From Bacillota bacterium (GTDB taxonomy: Bacteria > Bacillota > Clostridia > Oscillospirales > Ruminococcaceae): DNA of 27,654 nt. Location: contig JAEWWW010000062.1 of the NCBI GenBank assembly GCA_023396215.1, forward strand, positions 1 to 27,654. The letters run 5' to 3'. Of this stretch, positions 6,781-14,577 are shown piece by piece. The notes under the pieces were generated by a model. It was not told the origin of the DNA. It saw nothing but the letters and a program-made list of their open reading frames with translations, and did not search any database. The position numbers were made by a program, and so were the translations under genes. Every line of letters starts with the position of its first letter. Position 1 is the stretch's first letter.

Positions 6781-6856
6781 CTCGCTGCAACATGGCCGCG
6801 GGGCGGTGCTTTTAAAGGGGCCGCTACCCAGCAATGATGTTGTTCCCCAACCAATA

Positions 6857-7339
6857 CTAGTGAAGCAATTTGCAGTAGTATTCTTTTTGCTGGTCATATA
6901 CATATCCATTTGCTATCAGAACGTGGTTGGAAGCGCTATTTTCCTTTTCGGGCTGGACAATAATTTGTTTTGCGCCTTCTTTTTCCCGAATGGTATCGGT
7001 CAGCAATTTTACAATGGCTTTTCCATATCCCTTACCTAAGCAGGCTTCATTCCCAATCAAATAGTCAATGCTGAATGTGTCGCGGGGTTGGGGCACATGA
7101 TACCAATCCTCTATATCGTTGGCATCATAGCAGTCATAATACTGGCAAAACCCGATTGGTGTTTCATCCTCCATAACGATAAAATGGCTTATCCACGCAA
7201 AGCCGCCGTTTCGTTCGTTTATTTCGTGCAGCCATTCGCTGGGTTCATGATACCATTGCAATATATAATCTTGATTTAGCCATGTTTCCAACAGGGCCAT
7301 ATCGGCGTCACTGATTGCCCGCATATGTATTTTATTCAT
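6857..7339 (-). CDS. GNAT-family N-acetyltransferase
   Basis: This 160-residue GNAT protein has motif A at about 92-112: DYLIGNEACLGKGYGKAIVKLL carries the R/Q-x-x-G-x-G/A acetyl-CoA pyrophosphate loop as LGKGYG. The N-terminal IHMRAISDADMALLETWLN and the WISHFIVMEDETPIGFCQYYD strand follow the AAC(6')/IucB-like subgroup. The late NHVLIANGYVYD matches the family's C-terminal GF motif. The acceptor could be an aminoglycoside-like amine, a siderophore precursor or another small amine. Resistance should not be assumed. It starts 17 bp after the DUF3795 gene and is probably its operon partner. Its sequence is more AT-rich than its neighbours. Confidence 0.85.
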   Translation of the reverse strand: MNKIHMRAISDADMALLETWLNQDYILQWYHEPSEWLHEINERNGGFAWISHFIVMEDETPIGFCQYYDCYDANDIEDWYHVPQPRDTFSIDYLIGNEACLGKGYGKAIVKLLTDTIREKEGAKQIIVQPEKENSASNHVLIANGYVYDQQKEYYCKLLH

Positions 7340-7356
7340 AGTGCAAATCCCCTTTG

Positions 7357-7932
7357 TTAAACAGGAACATTCCTTTGGCTGTTGGAGGGCTTTTTGTTGA
7401 GCTTCAGCACAATAGACCGCTGCTCTGCGGCCGACTGAAACAGCCCGGCGGCAACAACCGCTTTTTCCTTTAGCGGCAGGGGGCCGGCGGCTTCCGCGGC
7501 CGCAAGCCGGGCCATGATATCCCAGATGTCCTGCAGCTCCAAAAGATTGATAGCGATGCAGAAAAAGCTTTTGCGCCGCCCGTCGTTGTAGTTGGCAAGC
7601 AGGTGCCGCAGTATTCCGACCTTTTCCTCCAGCTCGACAGAGTATTGCTGCACACCCATCTTCTGCGCTTTTTCCATATCCTTTAGCTGGTTGCGGTGGG
7701 TAATAAAGGAGTCGAAGGCGTCGATATGATGATATTTCTCACAGGGGTATTCCCCGCACTCAAAGCAGTACTCCGGATTGCCGTGGTTTAGGCTGCACCG
7801 CGCAATGCCGCAGCCCTGATTGCCCGCGCCGCCCCCGCAGCCGGGGCAGTAACCATCCAGCTTCATGGTGCACAGGGCGCAGTTAAGCCCGCACAGAGAA
7901 AACATCAGGTCGCTTCTTTCAAAGCCTTTCAC
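7357..7932 (-). CDS. DUF3795-type cysteine-rich protein
   Basis: This 191-residue protein begins at a GTG (7932) with GGAGGGGGAG 3 nt upstream. The first 70 residues are Cys-rich: CGLNCALCTMKLDGYCPGCGGG, then CGIARCSLNHG, then YCFECGEYPCEKY, the usual layout of DUF3795 proteins with one or two metal sites. The rest is helical (FDSFITHRNQLKDMEKAQKMG...) and ends in a basic tail. No enzymatic function is established for the family. The C-terminal extension after about residue 145 (Ala-rich, then LKLNKKPSNSQ) is longer than the core domain needs. It is transcribed with the GNAT gene. Confidence 0.82.
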   Translation of the reverse strand: MKGFERSDLMFSLCGLNCALCTMKLDGYCPGCGGGAGNQGCGIARCSLNHGNPEYCFECGEYPCEKYHHIDAFDSFITHRNQLKDMEKAQKMGVQQYSVELEEKVGILRHLLANYNDGRRKSFFCIAINLLELQDIWDIMARLAAAEAAGPLPLKEKAVVAAGLFQSAAEQRSIVLKLNKKPSNSQRNVPV

Positions 7933-7976
7933 GGCTCCCCCTCCTTTGCGCAGGCAGATGCTTGCCTGTTTCTCTC

Positions 7977-7987
7977 ATCATATCATA
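7977..7987 (-). promoter_or_regulatory. Possible -10 elements of the DUF3795/GNAT operon
   Basis: Two overlapping TATGAT hexamers lie on the minus strand (7987-7982 and 7982-7977), about 45-55 bp before the GTG. The matching -35 region would fall inside the hairpin at 7993-8031 and is not a good match. Confidence 0.3.
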
Positions 7988-7992
7988 AAAGC

Positions 7993-8036
7993 CCGGCTAA
8001 AAAAGATGCAGGCGGCATCTTTTTTAGCCGGTTTTT
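7993..8036 (+). terminator. Orphan 17-bp hairpin with plus-strand U-tract
   Basis: CCGGCTAAAAAAGATGC (7993-8009) and GCATCTTTTTTAGCCGG (8015-8031) pair perfectly around loop AGGCG, followed by TTTTTATTT on the plus strand. It looks like a rho-independent terminator, but no plus-strand gene ends here: the flanking genes start at 7932 (minus) and 8379 (plus). Confidence 0.7.
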
Positions 8037-8039
8037 ATT

Positions 8040-8283
8040 TGCCTCCCTGCCCCGGCGCTGCAAAAGCGCTCCAGAGTTTTTGCAACGCACTGTTCCCCAG
8101 CCCGCCGGCCGCCGCCCGGCCCCCTCACGCCGCACATAGTTTTTTTTGGCTTATGCATATACTTTTGCATAGGGCAGTCACATCCGCCTGTGTTTTCAGC
8201 CCCCAATATCAGGAATTTTTTTACAACCTTTAGAAACACTTCTTGTTAAATGATACAAAAAATATTTTTTTTCGGAAAAATAA
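8040..8283. other. Non-coding stretch upstream of the ROK gene
   Basis: This is GC-rich to about 8120, then increasingly AT-rich. It contains TATGCA ... TGCATA (8153-8173) as a short inverted repeat and long T runs at 8129-8136 and 8264-8271. I see no gene or RNA of known type. Confidence 0.5.
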
Positions 8284-8335
8284 TTGACGTAACGATATTT
8301 CGGTGGTAGTGTGTAAACAGAGTTAATTGATTAAC
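8284..8335 (+). promoter_or_regulatory. ROK gene promoter and palindromic operator
   Basis: TTGACG (8284-8289) is followed after 17 bp by TAGTGT (8307-8312), a plausible if weak promoter. Just downstream GTTAATTGATTAAC (8322-8335) is a perfect 6-bp inverted repeat around TG, overlapping the expected transcription start. AT-rich palindromes of this kind are typical of ROK/XylR-type repressor sites, so autoregulation is likely. Confidence 0.55.
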
Positions 8336-8378
8336 GCAATATATTCACTACAACATAGGAAGAGGTAACATAACAAAG

Positions 8379-9605
8379 ATGCGAGGAACAACAGGCAACA
8401 ACAACAGTGACTTAACCGAGATGAACCGCTCGGCTGTTGTAAGGATATTGCAGCAGCAGGAGGTTTGCTCCCGGGCAGACCTTGCCCGGCAGACCGGCCT
8501 TACACAGGCGGCCATCACCAAAATTGTAGCAGTGCTGATGGAGATGGGCATCGTCGCCGAGGTGGGGATTATCACCGGCAGCGACAACCGCCGCTCTATC
8601 GGGCTTCGGCTCAACGCCAATAAGCACCAGATTATCGGTGTGAAGTTTGCAAGGCAGATGTTTTCGGTGGGGGTATTTGATATCTCGGGCAAAATCTACA
8701 CCCAAACCACAACCGAATACGCCCTTGACGCAGACCGGCAGACGGTGCTTACGGCTATGAAAAAGCAGATATACGATATGCTGGAGCGATACAAAAACGT
8801 GGTATCCATCGGTCTGGCGCTGCCGGGGCCGTACCTGCGGGAGGAAGGGCGCATCGCGGTGGTCACCCAGATGCCCACCTGGCACGATATCAACTTCATC
8901 AAGGAGTTTAAGAACGAGTTTGACACGCCTGTTTTCATAGAGCACGACGCCAAGGCGGGCGCACTGGCGGAATGGCTGTTCGGCGGCCACCCCCAACCGC
9001 TGCATACGCTGGCCTACCTGCTGGTGGGCGAGGGCGTGGGCTCCGGCATTATCGAGTGCGGCAGCCTGCTGCTGGGCACTCAGGGCGCCGCGAGCGAAAT
9101 CGGGCATGTGAGCGTGGACGTACACGGCCCGCGCTGCGAATGCGGCAACTACGGCTGCCTTGAGATGTACTGCTCGGCCCCGGCGATACTCAAGATGACC
9201 CGGGAGCGCGCGCCGGAGTGCCTCTCGCGGGAGGATTTGCAAAACTGCGACATCTGCAACACCGTTTTTGAGGCTGCCCGCGCCGGCAACCAAAAGGCCC
9301 GGGAGATTGTGCGGGAGGTCGCCGAGTACATCGGTTACGGCTGCGTGACCCTGATTAACAGCTATAACCCCGATATCATCGTCATCGGCGACATCGTTTC
9401 ACAGGGGGGAGATTTGCTGCTGCCCATCATCCAGGGGGTGGTCAGGCAACGCGTCATCCCCGAGCTGCAGGCCAAGGTACAGATTAAAATATCCGGCCTG
9501 AAGGTGGACCCCACCCTGTACGGCGCGGCCGCCATCGCCACCAACAAGGTGCTGCAGCTGCCCAGCATGTTTTCGGCGACAAACAAGGGCAAGGCGGGCA
9601 GGTAA
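8379..9605 (+). CDS. ROK-family transcriptional regulator (NagC/XylR type)
   Basis: This is a 408-residue repressor-type protein. A winged HTH spans about residues 14-62 (NRSAVVRILQQQ, CSRADLARQTGLTQAAITKIVAVLMEMG). The ROK sugar-kinase-like domain follows, with EHDAKAGALAEW, the GAASEIGHVSVD segment and the zinc motif CECGNYGCLE (C253, C255, C260). Such proteins bind a sugar or sugar phosphate and release DNA. Both the HTH and the Cys cluster show it is a regulator rather than a kinase. AGGAAGAGG precedes the ATG at a long 13 nt. The gene lies just before the sugar ABC transporter, which it probably controls together with the downstream sugar-phosphate genes. Confidence 0.93.
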   Translation: MRGTTGNNNSDLTEMNRSAVVRILQQQEVCSRADLARQTGLTQAAITKIVAVLMEMGIVAEVGIITGSDNRRSIGLRLNANKHQIIGVKFARQMFSVGVFDISGKIYTQTTTEYALDADRQTVLTAMKKQIYDMLERYKNVVSIGLALPGPYLREEGRIAVVTQMPTWHDINFIKEFKNEFDTPVFIEHDAKAGALAEWLFGGHPQPLHTLAYLLVGEGVGSGIIECGSLLLGTQGAASEIGHVSVDVHGPRCECGNYGCLEMYCSAPAILKMTRERAPECLSREDLQNCDICNTVFEAARAGNQKAREIVREVAEYIGYGCVTLINSYNPDIIVIGDIVSQGGDLLLPIIQGVVRQRVIPELQAKVQIKISGLKVDPTLYGAAAIATNKVLQLPSMFSATNKGKAGR

Positions 9606-9645
9606 CTTCCCGCAGGCGGTACAGAGGTTAAGGCAGTTTCTTTTG

Positions 9646-9692
9646 TGCGAAAATCGCATTGTAGCTCATGATTTGCCTGCCAACACGCAGGC
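9646..9692 (+). promoter_or_regulatory. Two small palindromes before the transporter ATPase
   Basis: TGCGA-AAA-TCGCA (9646-9658) is a perfect 5-bp inverted repeat. GCCTGC-CAACAC-GCAGGC (9675-9692) is a 6-bp hairpin ending 6 nt before the AGGGAGTG ribosome binding site. They may be an operator and a leader hairpin of the transporter mRNA. No strong promoter hexamers are visible, so transcription may read through from the ROK gene. Confidence 0.35.
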
Positions 9693-9709
9693 GCACAGGG
9701 AGTGTGGTT

Positions 9710-11287
9710 ATGGAACATCCTTTAATCCTACAGATGCAAGGCATTACCAAGGTATTTCCGGGTGTGCGCGCCCTTGACGACGTGACGCTGGAGGTACACC
9801 GGGGCAGCATTCACGCCATCTGCGGTGAGAATGGCGCCGGAAAATCAACCCTGATGAAGGTTCTCTCCGGGGTTTATCCGCACGGTACTTACGATGGCAA
9901 AATCATTTACATGGGCGGCGAGGTTGCCTTCAGGGATATCAAGGAATCCGAAAACGCCGGTATCGTCATCATCCATCAGGAGCTGACCATGATTCCGGAG
10001 CTTTCGATTACCGAAAACATTTTTATGGGCAACGAGATTGTGCGCCACGGCCTCATTGACTGGGATACCGCCCGGCACCGCACGGTGGAGCTGCTGGAAC
10101 GGGTGGGGCTCAGCGCCGACCCCGATACCCTGATTAAGCATCTGGGCGTGGGACAGCAGCAGTTGGTGGAAATCGCCAAGGCGCTCTCCAAAAATGTTAA
10201 GCTGCTCATCCTTGACGAGCCCACCTCTGCGCTCAACGAGGCGGATTCAGAAAACCTGCTGAACCTGATGCGCGGCCTGAAAAGCCGGGATATCACCTGC
10301 ATCATGATTTCGCACAAGCTGGGCGAGATTGCCGAGATTGCCGACGCCGTCACCGTGCTGCGGGATGGCCGCACCGTGGAAACCTACTTTGTGGAGGCGG
10401 GGCAGGTGGACGAGGACCGCATCATCCGCTCGATGGTGGGGCGCTCGATTGAAAACCGCTACCCTGCCCATGAATCCAACCCCGGCGAGGTCATCTTCGA
10501 GGTTTCCGACTGGTGTGTGGAGGACCCGAATATTCCCGGCCGGATGGTGTGCAAAAACTCCAGCTTCTTTGTACGGGCCGGAGAGATTGTCGGCATCGCG
10601 GGGCTGATGGGCGCGGGAAGAACCGAGCTGATGCGCTCTATCTTTGGGCGCAACTACGGCGTTCTCCTTGGCGGCACCATTAAAGTCAGGGGCAAGGAGG
10701 TTCGCATCCCCTCTGTGGATGCAGCCATCCGTCAGGGCATCGCCTACCTGCCTGAGGACCGTAAAACTCTGGGCCTCAACCTGCTGGATAACATCCGCAT
10801 GACCACCGTTTCGGCCAACCTACGCGCTATTTTGCAGGGCAGGCTGCTGGACCTGGATAAAGAGTTTCAGGTTTCAGAAAAATACCGCCAATCTTTGGGC
10901 ATCAAGTCGGATAGCGTAAACCGCGGCGTAAACACCCTATCCGGTGGGAACCAGCAGAAGGTTGTGCTGGGCAAGTGGATGTTTACCGAGCCGGAGGTTT
11001 TGCTCCTCGACGAGCCCACCCGCGGGATTGACGTGGGCGCCAAATATGAAATCTATCGTCTGATTCATGAGCTTGCCGATCAGGGGAAAGCGGTTGTCAT
11101 TATTTCCTCCGAGCTGCCCGAGCTGCTTGGTATGGCGGACAGGATATACACCATTTTTGAAGGCAGCGTTACCGGCGTGCTGGATAAAAACGAGGCCAGT
11201 CAGGAAAAGCTCATGCGCATGATGACCGATACCTCGGGGTCTGAAGCTGCTCAGGAAAGGATGGAAGCACAGCATGAAATACATTAA
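9710..11287 (+). CDS. gguA: Monosaccharide ABC transporter ATP-binding protein (GguA/MmsA type)
   Basis: The ATG at 9710 follows AGGGAGTG, giving 525 residues. Two nucleotide-binding domains are present. The first has Walker A GENGAGKST (39-47), Q-loop IVIIHQEL, signature LGVGQQQLVEIAKAL and Walker B LLILDEPTSALNE. The second has the degenerate Walker A GLMGAGRTELM, LSGGNQQKVVLGKW and LLLDEPTRGIDVGAKYEIY. This is the carbohydrate uptake CUT2 ATPase plan (RbsA/XylG/GguA). The HQELTMIPELSITENIFMGN stretch and the partner genes fit the multiple-monosaccharide (GguAB-ChvE) subgroup. It energises the permease encoded by the next gene, which overlaps it by 14 nt. Exact sugars cannot be told from sequence. 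Confidence 0.92.
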   Translation: MEHPLILQMQGITKVFPGVRALDDVTLEVHRGSIHAICGENGAGKSTLMKVLSGVYPHGTYDGKIIYMGGEVAFRDIKESENAGIVIIHQELTMIPELSITENIFMGNEIVRHGLIDWDTARHRTVELLERVGLSADPDTLIKHLGVGQQQLVEIAKALSKNVKLLILDEPTSALNEADSENLLNLMRGLKSRDITCIMISHKLGEIAEIADAVTVLRDGRTVETYFVEAGQVDEDRIIRSMVGRSIENRYPAHESNPGEVIFEVSDWCVEDPNIPGRMVCKNSSFFVRAGEIVGIAGLMGAGRTELMRSIFGRNYGVLLGGTIKVRGKEVRIPSVDAAIRQGIAYLPEDRKTLGLNLLDNIRMTTVSANLRAILQGRLLDLDKEFQVSEKYRQSLGIKSDSVNRGVNTLSGGNQQKVVLGKWMFTEPEVLLLDEPTRGIDVGAKYEIYRLIHELADQGKAVVIISSELPELLGMADRIYTIFEGSVTGVLDKNEASQEKLMRMMTDTSGSEAAQERMEAQHEIH

Positions 11288-12515
11288 GCAGGTATTCCGC
11301 GGCGGTCTGCGGCAGTACAGCATGATTATTGCTCTGGTCGCCCTCACCATCATCTTCAACATCGCCTCGGGTGGTAAGATGATTACCTCCTCCAACTTCC
11401 AGAACCTGATATCGGGCAACGCCTATGTGCTGGTGCTGGCCATCGGCATGCTGATGGTCATCGTCATCGGGCAGATTGACCTTTCGGTGGGCTCGGTGGC
11501 CGGGTTCTCGGGCATGATGATGGCGCTGGCGGCGCGTGACCTCCATCTGCCGTGGTGGGCTGCGGTACTTGTCAGCCTCGCCATCGGCGCGGCGGCGGGC
11601 GCGTGGCAGGGGTTCTGGCTCTCCAAGCTGGGCATCCCCGGCTTCATCACCACCCTTGGCGGCATGATGATTTTCCGCGGCGGCGTTATCTGGATTTCAA
11701 AATCCATCTCGGTGCCCGCTCCGCCGGAGCTGAAGATATTCGGCGCGGGGCATCTGCCCGAGTGGGGCCGCTCGATTACCGGCATGAACAACTCGACGCT
11801 GCTGCTGGGCATCATCGCAATCGCGGCCTTTGCCTTTTCGCAGCTGCGCAGGCGACGGCGGGCCGAAAAGCTCACCGGCCAAGCCGAGGCCCTCTGGCCG
11901 GTGGTGGTTCGCATCGTTCTGGTGGGTATGATCATCGGCTACCTGACCTGGATTTTCGGCACCGGCCGCCCCGGAACCTCCTTCCCGGTACCGGGCCTGA
12001 TTCTGGTGATTTTGGTGCTCATTTACCACACCATCACCCAGCGCACCCGCTTTGGCCGCCACATCTATGCGGTGGGCGGTAATAAAAGCGCGGCTGCCCT
12101 TTCGGGCGTCAATGTGAAGAAAACCTACTTCCTCACCATGCTGAACATGTCGATGCTCGCGGCGCTGGCCGGCATCATGTTTGTGGGCCGCTCCACCGCG
12201 GCAGGTCCTTCGGACGGCACCGGCTGGGAGCTGGACGCCATCGCGTCGGTCTTCATCGGCGGCGCGGCTGTCTCGGGCGGCGTTGGCACTGTGTTTAACA
12301 CCATGGTGGGCGGTCTTGTGATGGCGGTGCTCAACTCCGGGCTGATGCTCATGGGCGTCGGCGCCGACCGCACACAGGTTATCAAGGGTCTTGTACTGCT
12401 TGCCGCGGTTGCCTTTGACGTGCACAACAAGCAGCAGGGCCGCCGTTCTATCATTGCACATCTATTCCCCGGGAAAGAGAGCCAATCCAAGGAGGAAGTT
12501 CATCAAGGAAGGTAA
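11274..12515 (+). CDS. gguB: Monosaccharide ABC transporter permease (GguB/MmsB type)
   Basis: This is a 413-residue integral membrane protein with about ten hydrophobic segments. CUT2 permease hallmarks are IASGGKMITSSNFQNLI, MLMVIVIGQIDLSVGSVAGFSG and, near the C-terminus, DAIASVFIGGAAVSGGVGTVFNTMVGGLVMAVLNSGLMLMG. A basic cytoplasmic insert (QLRRRRRAEKLTGQAEALWP) and the GRPGTSFPVPG loop make it longer than RbsC, which is typical of the GguB/XylH-like group. The ATG lies inside the ATPase gene (14-nt overlap) after AGGAAAGG, indicating translational coupling. It forms the sugar channel with the ATPase and the ChvE-like binding protein. Confidence 0.92.
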   Translation: MKYIKQVFRGGLRQYSMIIALVALTIIFNIASGGKMITSSNFQNLISGNAYVLVLAIGMLMVIVIGQIDLSVGSVAGFSGMMMALAARDLHLPWWAAVLVSLAIGAAAGAWQGFWLSKLGIPGFITTLGGMMIFRGGVIWISKSISVPAPPELKIFGAGHLPEWGRSITGMNNSTLLLGIIAIAAFAFSQLRRRRRAEKLTGQAEALWPVVVRIVLVGMIIGYLTWIFGTGRPGTSFPVPGLILVILVLIYHTITQRTRFGRHIYAVGGNKSAAALSGVNVKKTYFLTMLNMSMLAALAGIMFVGRSTAAGPSDGTGWELDAIASVFIGGAAVSGGVGTVFNTMVGGLVMAVLNSGLMLMGVGADRTQVIKGLVLLAAVAFDVHNKQQGRRSIIAHLFPGKESQSKEEVHQGR

Positions 12516-12594
12516 CCCTGCCGACAGCGGGTTTGGAAAGACTGCTGGCTGGGCCTTACATAACAGTCGAAAGACTTAAAAACAGGAGGTTAAC

Positions 12595-13728
12595 ATGCAG
12601 CTTAAAAAAAGGTTATCCCTGTTCCTTGCAGCGACACTTATTCTGGCAATGGCATTGACTGGCTGCGGCGGGCAGACGCCTGCTCCCGCACCCGCACCCG
12701 CTCCTGCGCCTGCCCCCGAGTCCTCTGCTCCGGTTACATCCAACGAAGCCGGCTTCCCGGCTGACGCAACCATCGGCGTTGCGCTGCCCTGGCTCGGCAC
12801 CCAGAACTGGGCAGAAGCCGACGAAATGTTCAAAACCCAGTTGGCGGCCGCCGGCTTTAAGCCCATCGTGCAGCACGCCGACAACAAGGTTCCCCAGCAG
12901 CAACAGCAGATTGAGTCGATGATTCAGAACGGGGCCAAGGTCATCGTTGTAGGCCCTGTGGACGGCTCTCAGCTTGGCGCGGTTCTGGAAGAAGCGGCTG
13001 CGGCCGGCATCTACATCATCGGTTATGACCGCCTGCTGGAAAACACCACCGGCATCGACGGCGTTGTACAGTTCGGCAGCATCAAGACCGGCGAGCTGCA
13101 GGGTCAGGCCCTGCTGGACGGTCTGGCAGCAGTCAAGGGCGCTGGCCCCTACAACATCGAGCTGTTCGGCGGCGGCCCGGCCGACCCCAACGCTCCCAAC
13201 TTCTTCAAGGGCGCTATGCCAGTGCTCCAGCCCAAGATTGACGACGGCACCCTGGTTGTGGTATCCGGTCAGAAAGACTTTACCCAGTGCGCCACCCTGG
13301 ATTGGGATAACTCCAAGGCACAGGCCCGTATGGACTCGCTGCTCTCCGGCTTCTATGCGGATAAGGAAATCCACGGCGTTCTCTCCCCCAACGACGGCAT
13401 TGCCCGCGCCATCATCACCGCCTCTGAGCAGGCCGGCCAGAAAATCCCCGTCGTTTCGGGCCTTGACGCCGAGAATGAGTCGGTTGAGTGGGTTTGGTCG
13501 GGCAGACAGTATTCGACAGTAGCCAAGCCGACTGATGTTCTGGTCAACAAGACCATCGACATCATCAAGCAGCTTCAGACCGGCAAAGGCATGCCCGAGC
13601 CCAACGCACAGGTAAACAACGGCAAGAAGGAAGTCGGCGTTTATGAGCTGCCTCCTCTCGTGGTTACCAAGGACAACGCCAAAGCGGCATTCGCCAATGA
13701 CCCCGGCCGTATGGCGCTGCTCAAATAG
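12595..13728 (+). CDS. chvE: Sugar-binding lipoprotein, ChvE-like
   Basis: This 377-residue lipoprotein has the signal MQLKKRLSLFLAATLILAMA with lipobox LTGC and Cys at residue 24. An unstructured Ala-Pro repeat linker (about 30-42) follows. The periplasmic-binding-protein type 1 fold then shows IGVALPWLGTQNWAEADEMF, QHADNKVPQQQQQIESMI, IIGYDRLLENT and LSPNDGIARAIITASEQAG. The EVGVYELPPLVVTKDN-like tail matches the ChvE/XylF multiple-monosaccharide group. It follows the permease gene with a 79-bp gap and its own strong AGGAGG, suggesting high expression. It captures aldoses or ketoses on the cell surface for the GguAB-type transporter. Confidence 0.9.
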   Translation: MQLKKRLSLFLAATLILAMALTGCGGQTPAPAPAPAPAPAPESSAPVTSNEAGFPADATIGVALPWLGTQNWAEADEMFKTQLAAAGFKPIVQHADNKVPQQQQQIESMIQNGAKVIVVGPVDGSQLGAVLEEAAAAGIYIIGYDRLLENTTGIDGVVQFGSIKTGELQGQALLDGLAAVKGAGPYNIELFGGGPADPNAPNFFKGAMPVLQPKIDDGTLVVVSGQKDFTQCATLDWDNSKAQARMDSLLSGFYADKEIHGVLSPNDGIARAIITASEQAGQKIPVVSGLDAENESVEWVWSGRQYSTVAKPTDVLVNKTIDIIKQLQTGKGMPEPNAQVNNGKKEVGVYELPPLVVTKDNAKAAFANDPGRMALLK

Positions 13729-13760
13729 CACCGGTACAAAAGCCTAAAACTTTGGGTGAA

Positions 13761-13796
13761 GGGACGGCGGGGAGCTACTTCCCTGCCGTCCCGGTT
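13761..13796 (+). terminator. GC-rich hairpin after the sugar-binding gene
   Basis: GGGACGGC (13761-13768) pairs with GCCGTCCC (13785-13792), continued inward by a G-T pair and GGGA/TCCC around loop GCTACT. It is followed by GGTTTATAAAAG, a poor U-tract. It may be a partial terminator or an mRNA-stabilising hairpin for the binding-protein transcript. Confidence 0.6.
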
Positions 13797-13831
13797 TATA
13801 AAAGCTTACACACCCGGTGCGGCGGAAAAAA

Positions 13832-13863
13832 GGCTGGAGTTTCCAGCCGCGAACTGATATAAT
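13832..13863 (+). promoter_or_regulatory. Promoter with palindrome for the hexulose phosphate operon
   Basis: A perfect TATAAT lies at 13858-13863, with a weak -35 (TGGAGT, 13835-13840) 17 bp upstream. GGCTGGA-GTT-TCCAGCC (13832-13848) is a perfect 7-bp inverted repeat covering the -35 and is a good operator candidate. The leader to the first start codon is about 70 nt. Confidence 0.55.
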
Positions 13864-13941
13864 AGCAGTATTTTATAACCAACACAGGTACACCCTCTCC
13901 CCGAGGGGCACCTCCAACAGCTTGTATAGCGGAGGACCCAT

Positions 13942-14577
13942 ATGAAATTGCAGTTGGCGTTGGACGACCTCTCCCTCGACGCGGCGGTAACGCTGCTGGA
14001 GGGGCTGTCGGATTATGTGGACATCATCGAAATCGGCACCCCTTTTTTACTGGAATGCGGCATGGAGGCTGTGCGCGCCATGAAGCGCCGCTTTCCGGAT
14101 AAGGAACTGCTCTGTGATGCCAAAATCATGGATGGGGGAAGAACCGAAGCGACCTACGCGTTTCGTGCCGGCGCCGATTATGTCACCGTCCTCGGCGTGG
14201 CCGACGAGGCTACCGTCAGGGCGGTTGTCGAAACGGCCAAGGCGTGGCAGCGGCAGGTTGTGGTCGACCTGCTCTGCGTGGAGGACTTTGAACAGAGCCT
14301 CCCCGCGCTGGAGGCTTTGGGAGCCGATATCGTGGCCGTGCATGTGGGGATTGACCAGCAGCTCTCGGGCCGCACCCCCTTGCAGGATTTAATCCAAATC
14401 AAGTCGATTGCAGGAAGGGCTCATGTTTCGGTGGCGGGCGGCGTCAACGCCGCGACGCTGTCGCAGTATCTGGCCCACCGGCCGGACATTGTCGTTGTGG
14501 GCGGTGCGATTGTGTGGGCCGCCAACCCGGCTGCGGAGGCCAAAAACATCTACAACCAGATACAGAGGGCACGGTAA
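13942..14577 (+). CDS. hxlA: 3-hexulose-6-phosphate synthase
   Basis: This 211-residue (beta/alpha)8 enzyme of the OMP-decarboxylase suprafamily has MKLQLALDDL, YVDIIEIGTPF, DAKIMDGG (D59, K61, D64 active-site triad), GADYVTVLG, VVVDLLCVEDF, HVGIDQQ, SVAGGVN and VVVGGAIVWAANPAAEA. It condenses ribulose 5-phosphate with formaldehyde to D-arabino-3-hexulose 6-phosphate, or runs in reverse. The main alternative is 3-keto-L-gulonate-6-phosphate decarboxylase, but the IMDGG sequence and the adjacent isomerase favour the synthase. GGAGG precedes the ATG. Its TAA overlaps the next ATG (TAATG). The cell context is a sugar-uptake locus rather than methylotrophy. Confidence 0.9.
   Translation: MKLQLALDDLSLDAAVTLLEGLSDYVDIIEIGTPFLLECGMEAVRAMKRRFPDKELLCDAKIMDGGRTEATYAFRAGADYVTVLGVADEATVRAVVETAKAWQRQVVVDLLCVEDFEQSLPALEALGADIVAVHVGIDQQLSGRTPLQDLIQIKSIAGRAHVSVAGGVNAATLSQYLAHRPDIVVVGGAIVWAANPAAEAKNIYNQIQRAR

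Noticed and set aside
12688..12720. Tandem Ala-Pro codon repeats in the sugar-binding gene as a possible repeat element
   Set aside because: It is a normal flexible linker after the lipidated Cys, and codons vary between repeats, which speaks against a recent expansion.
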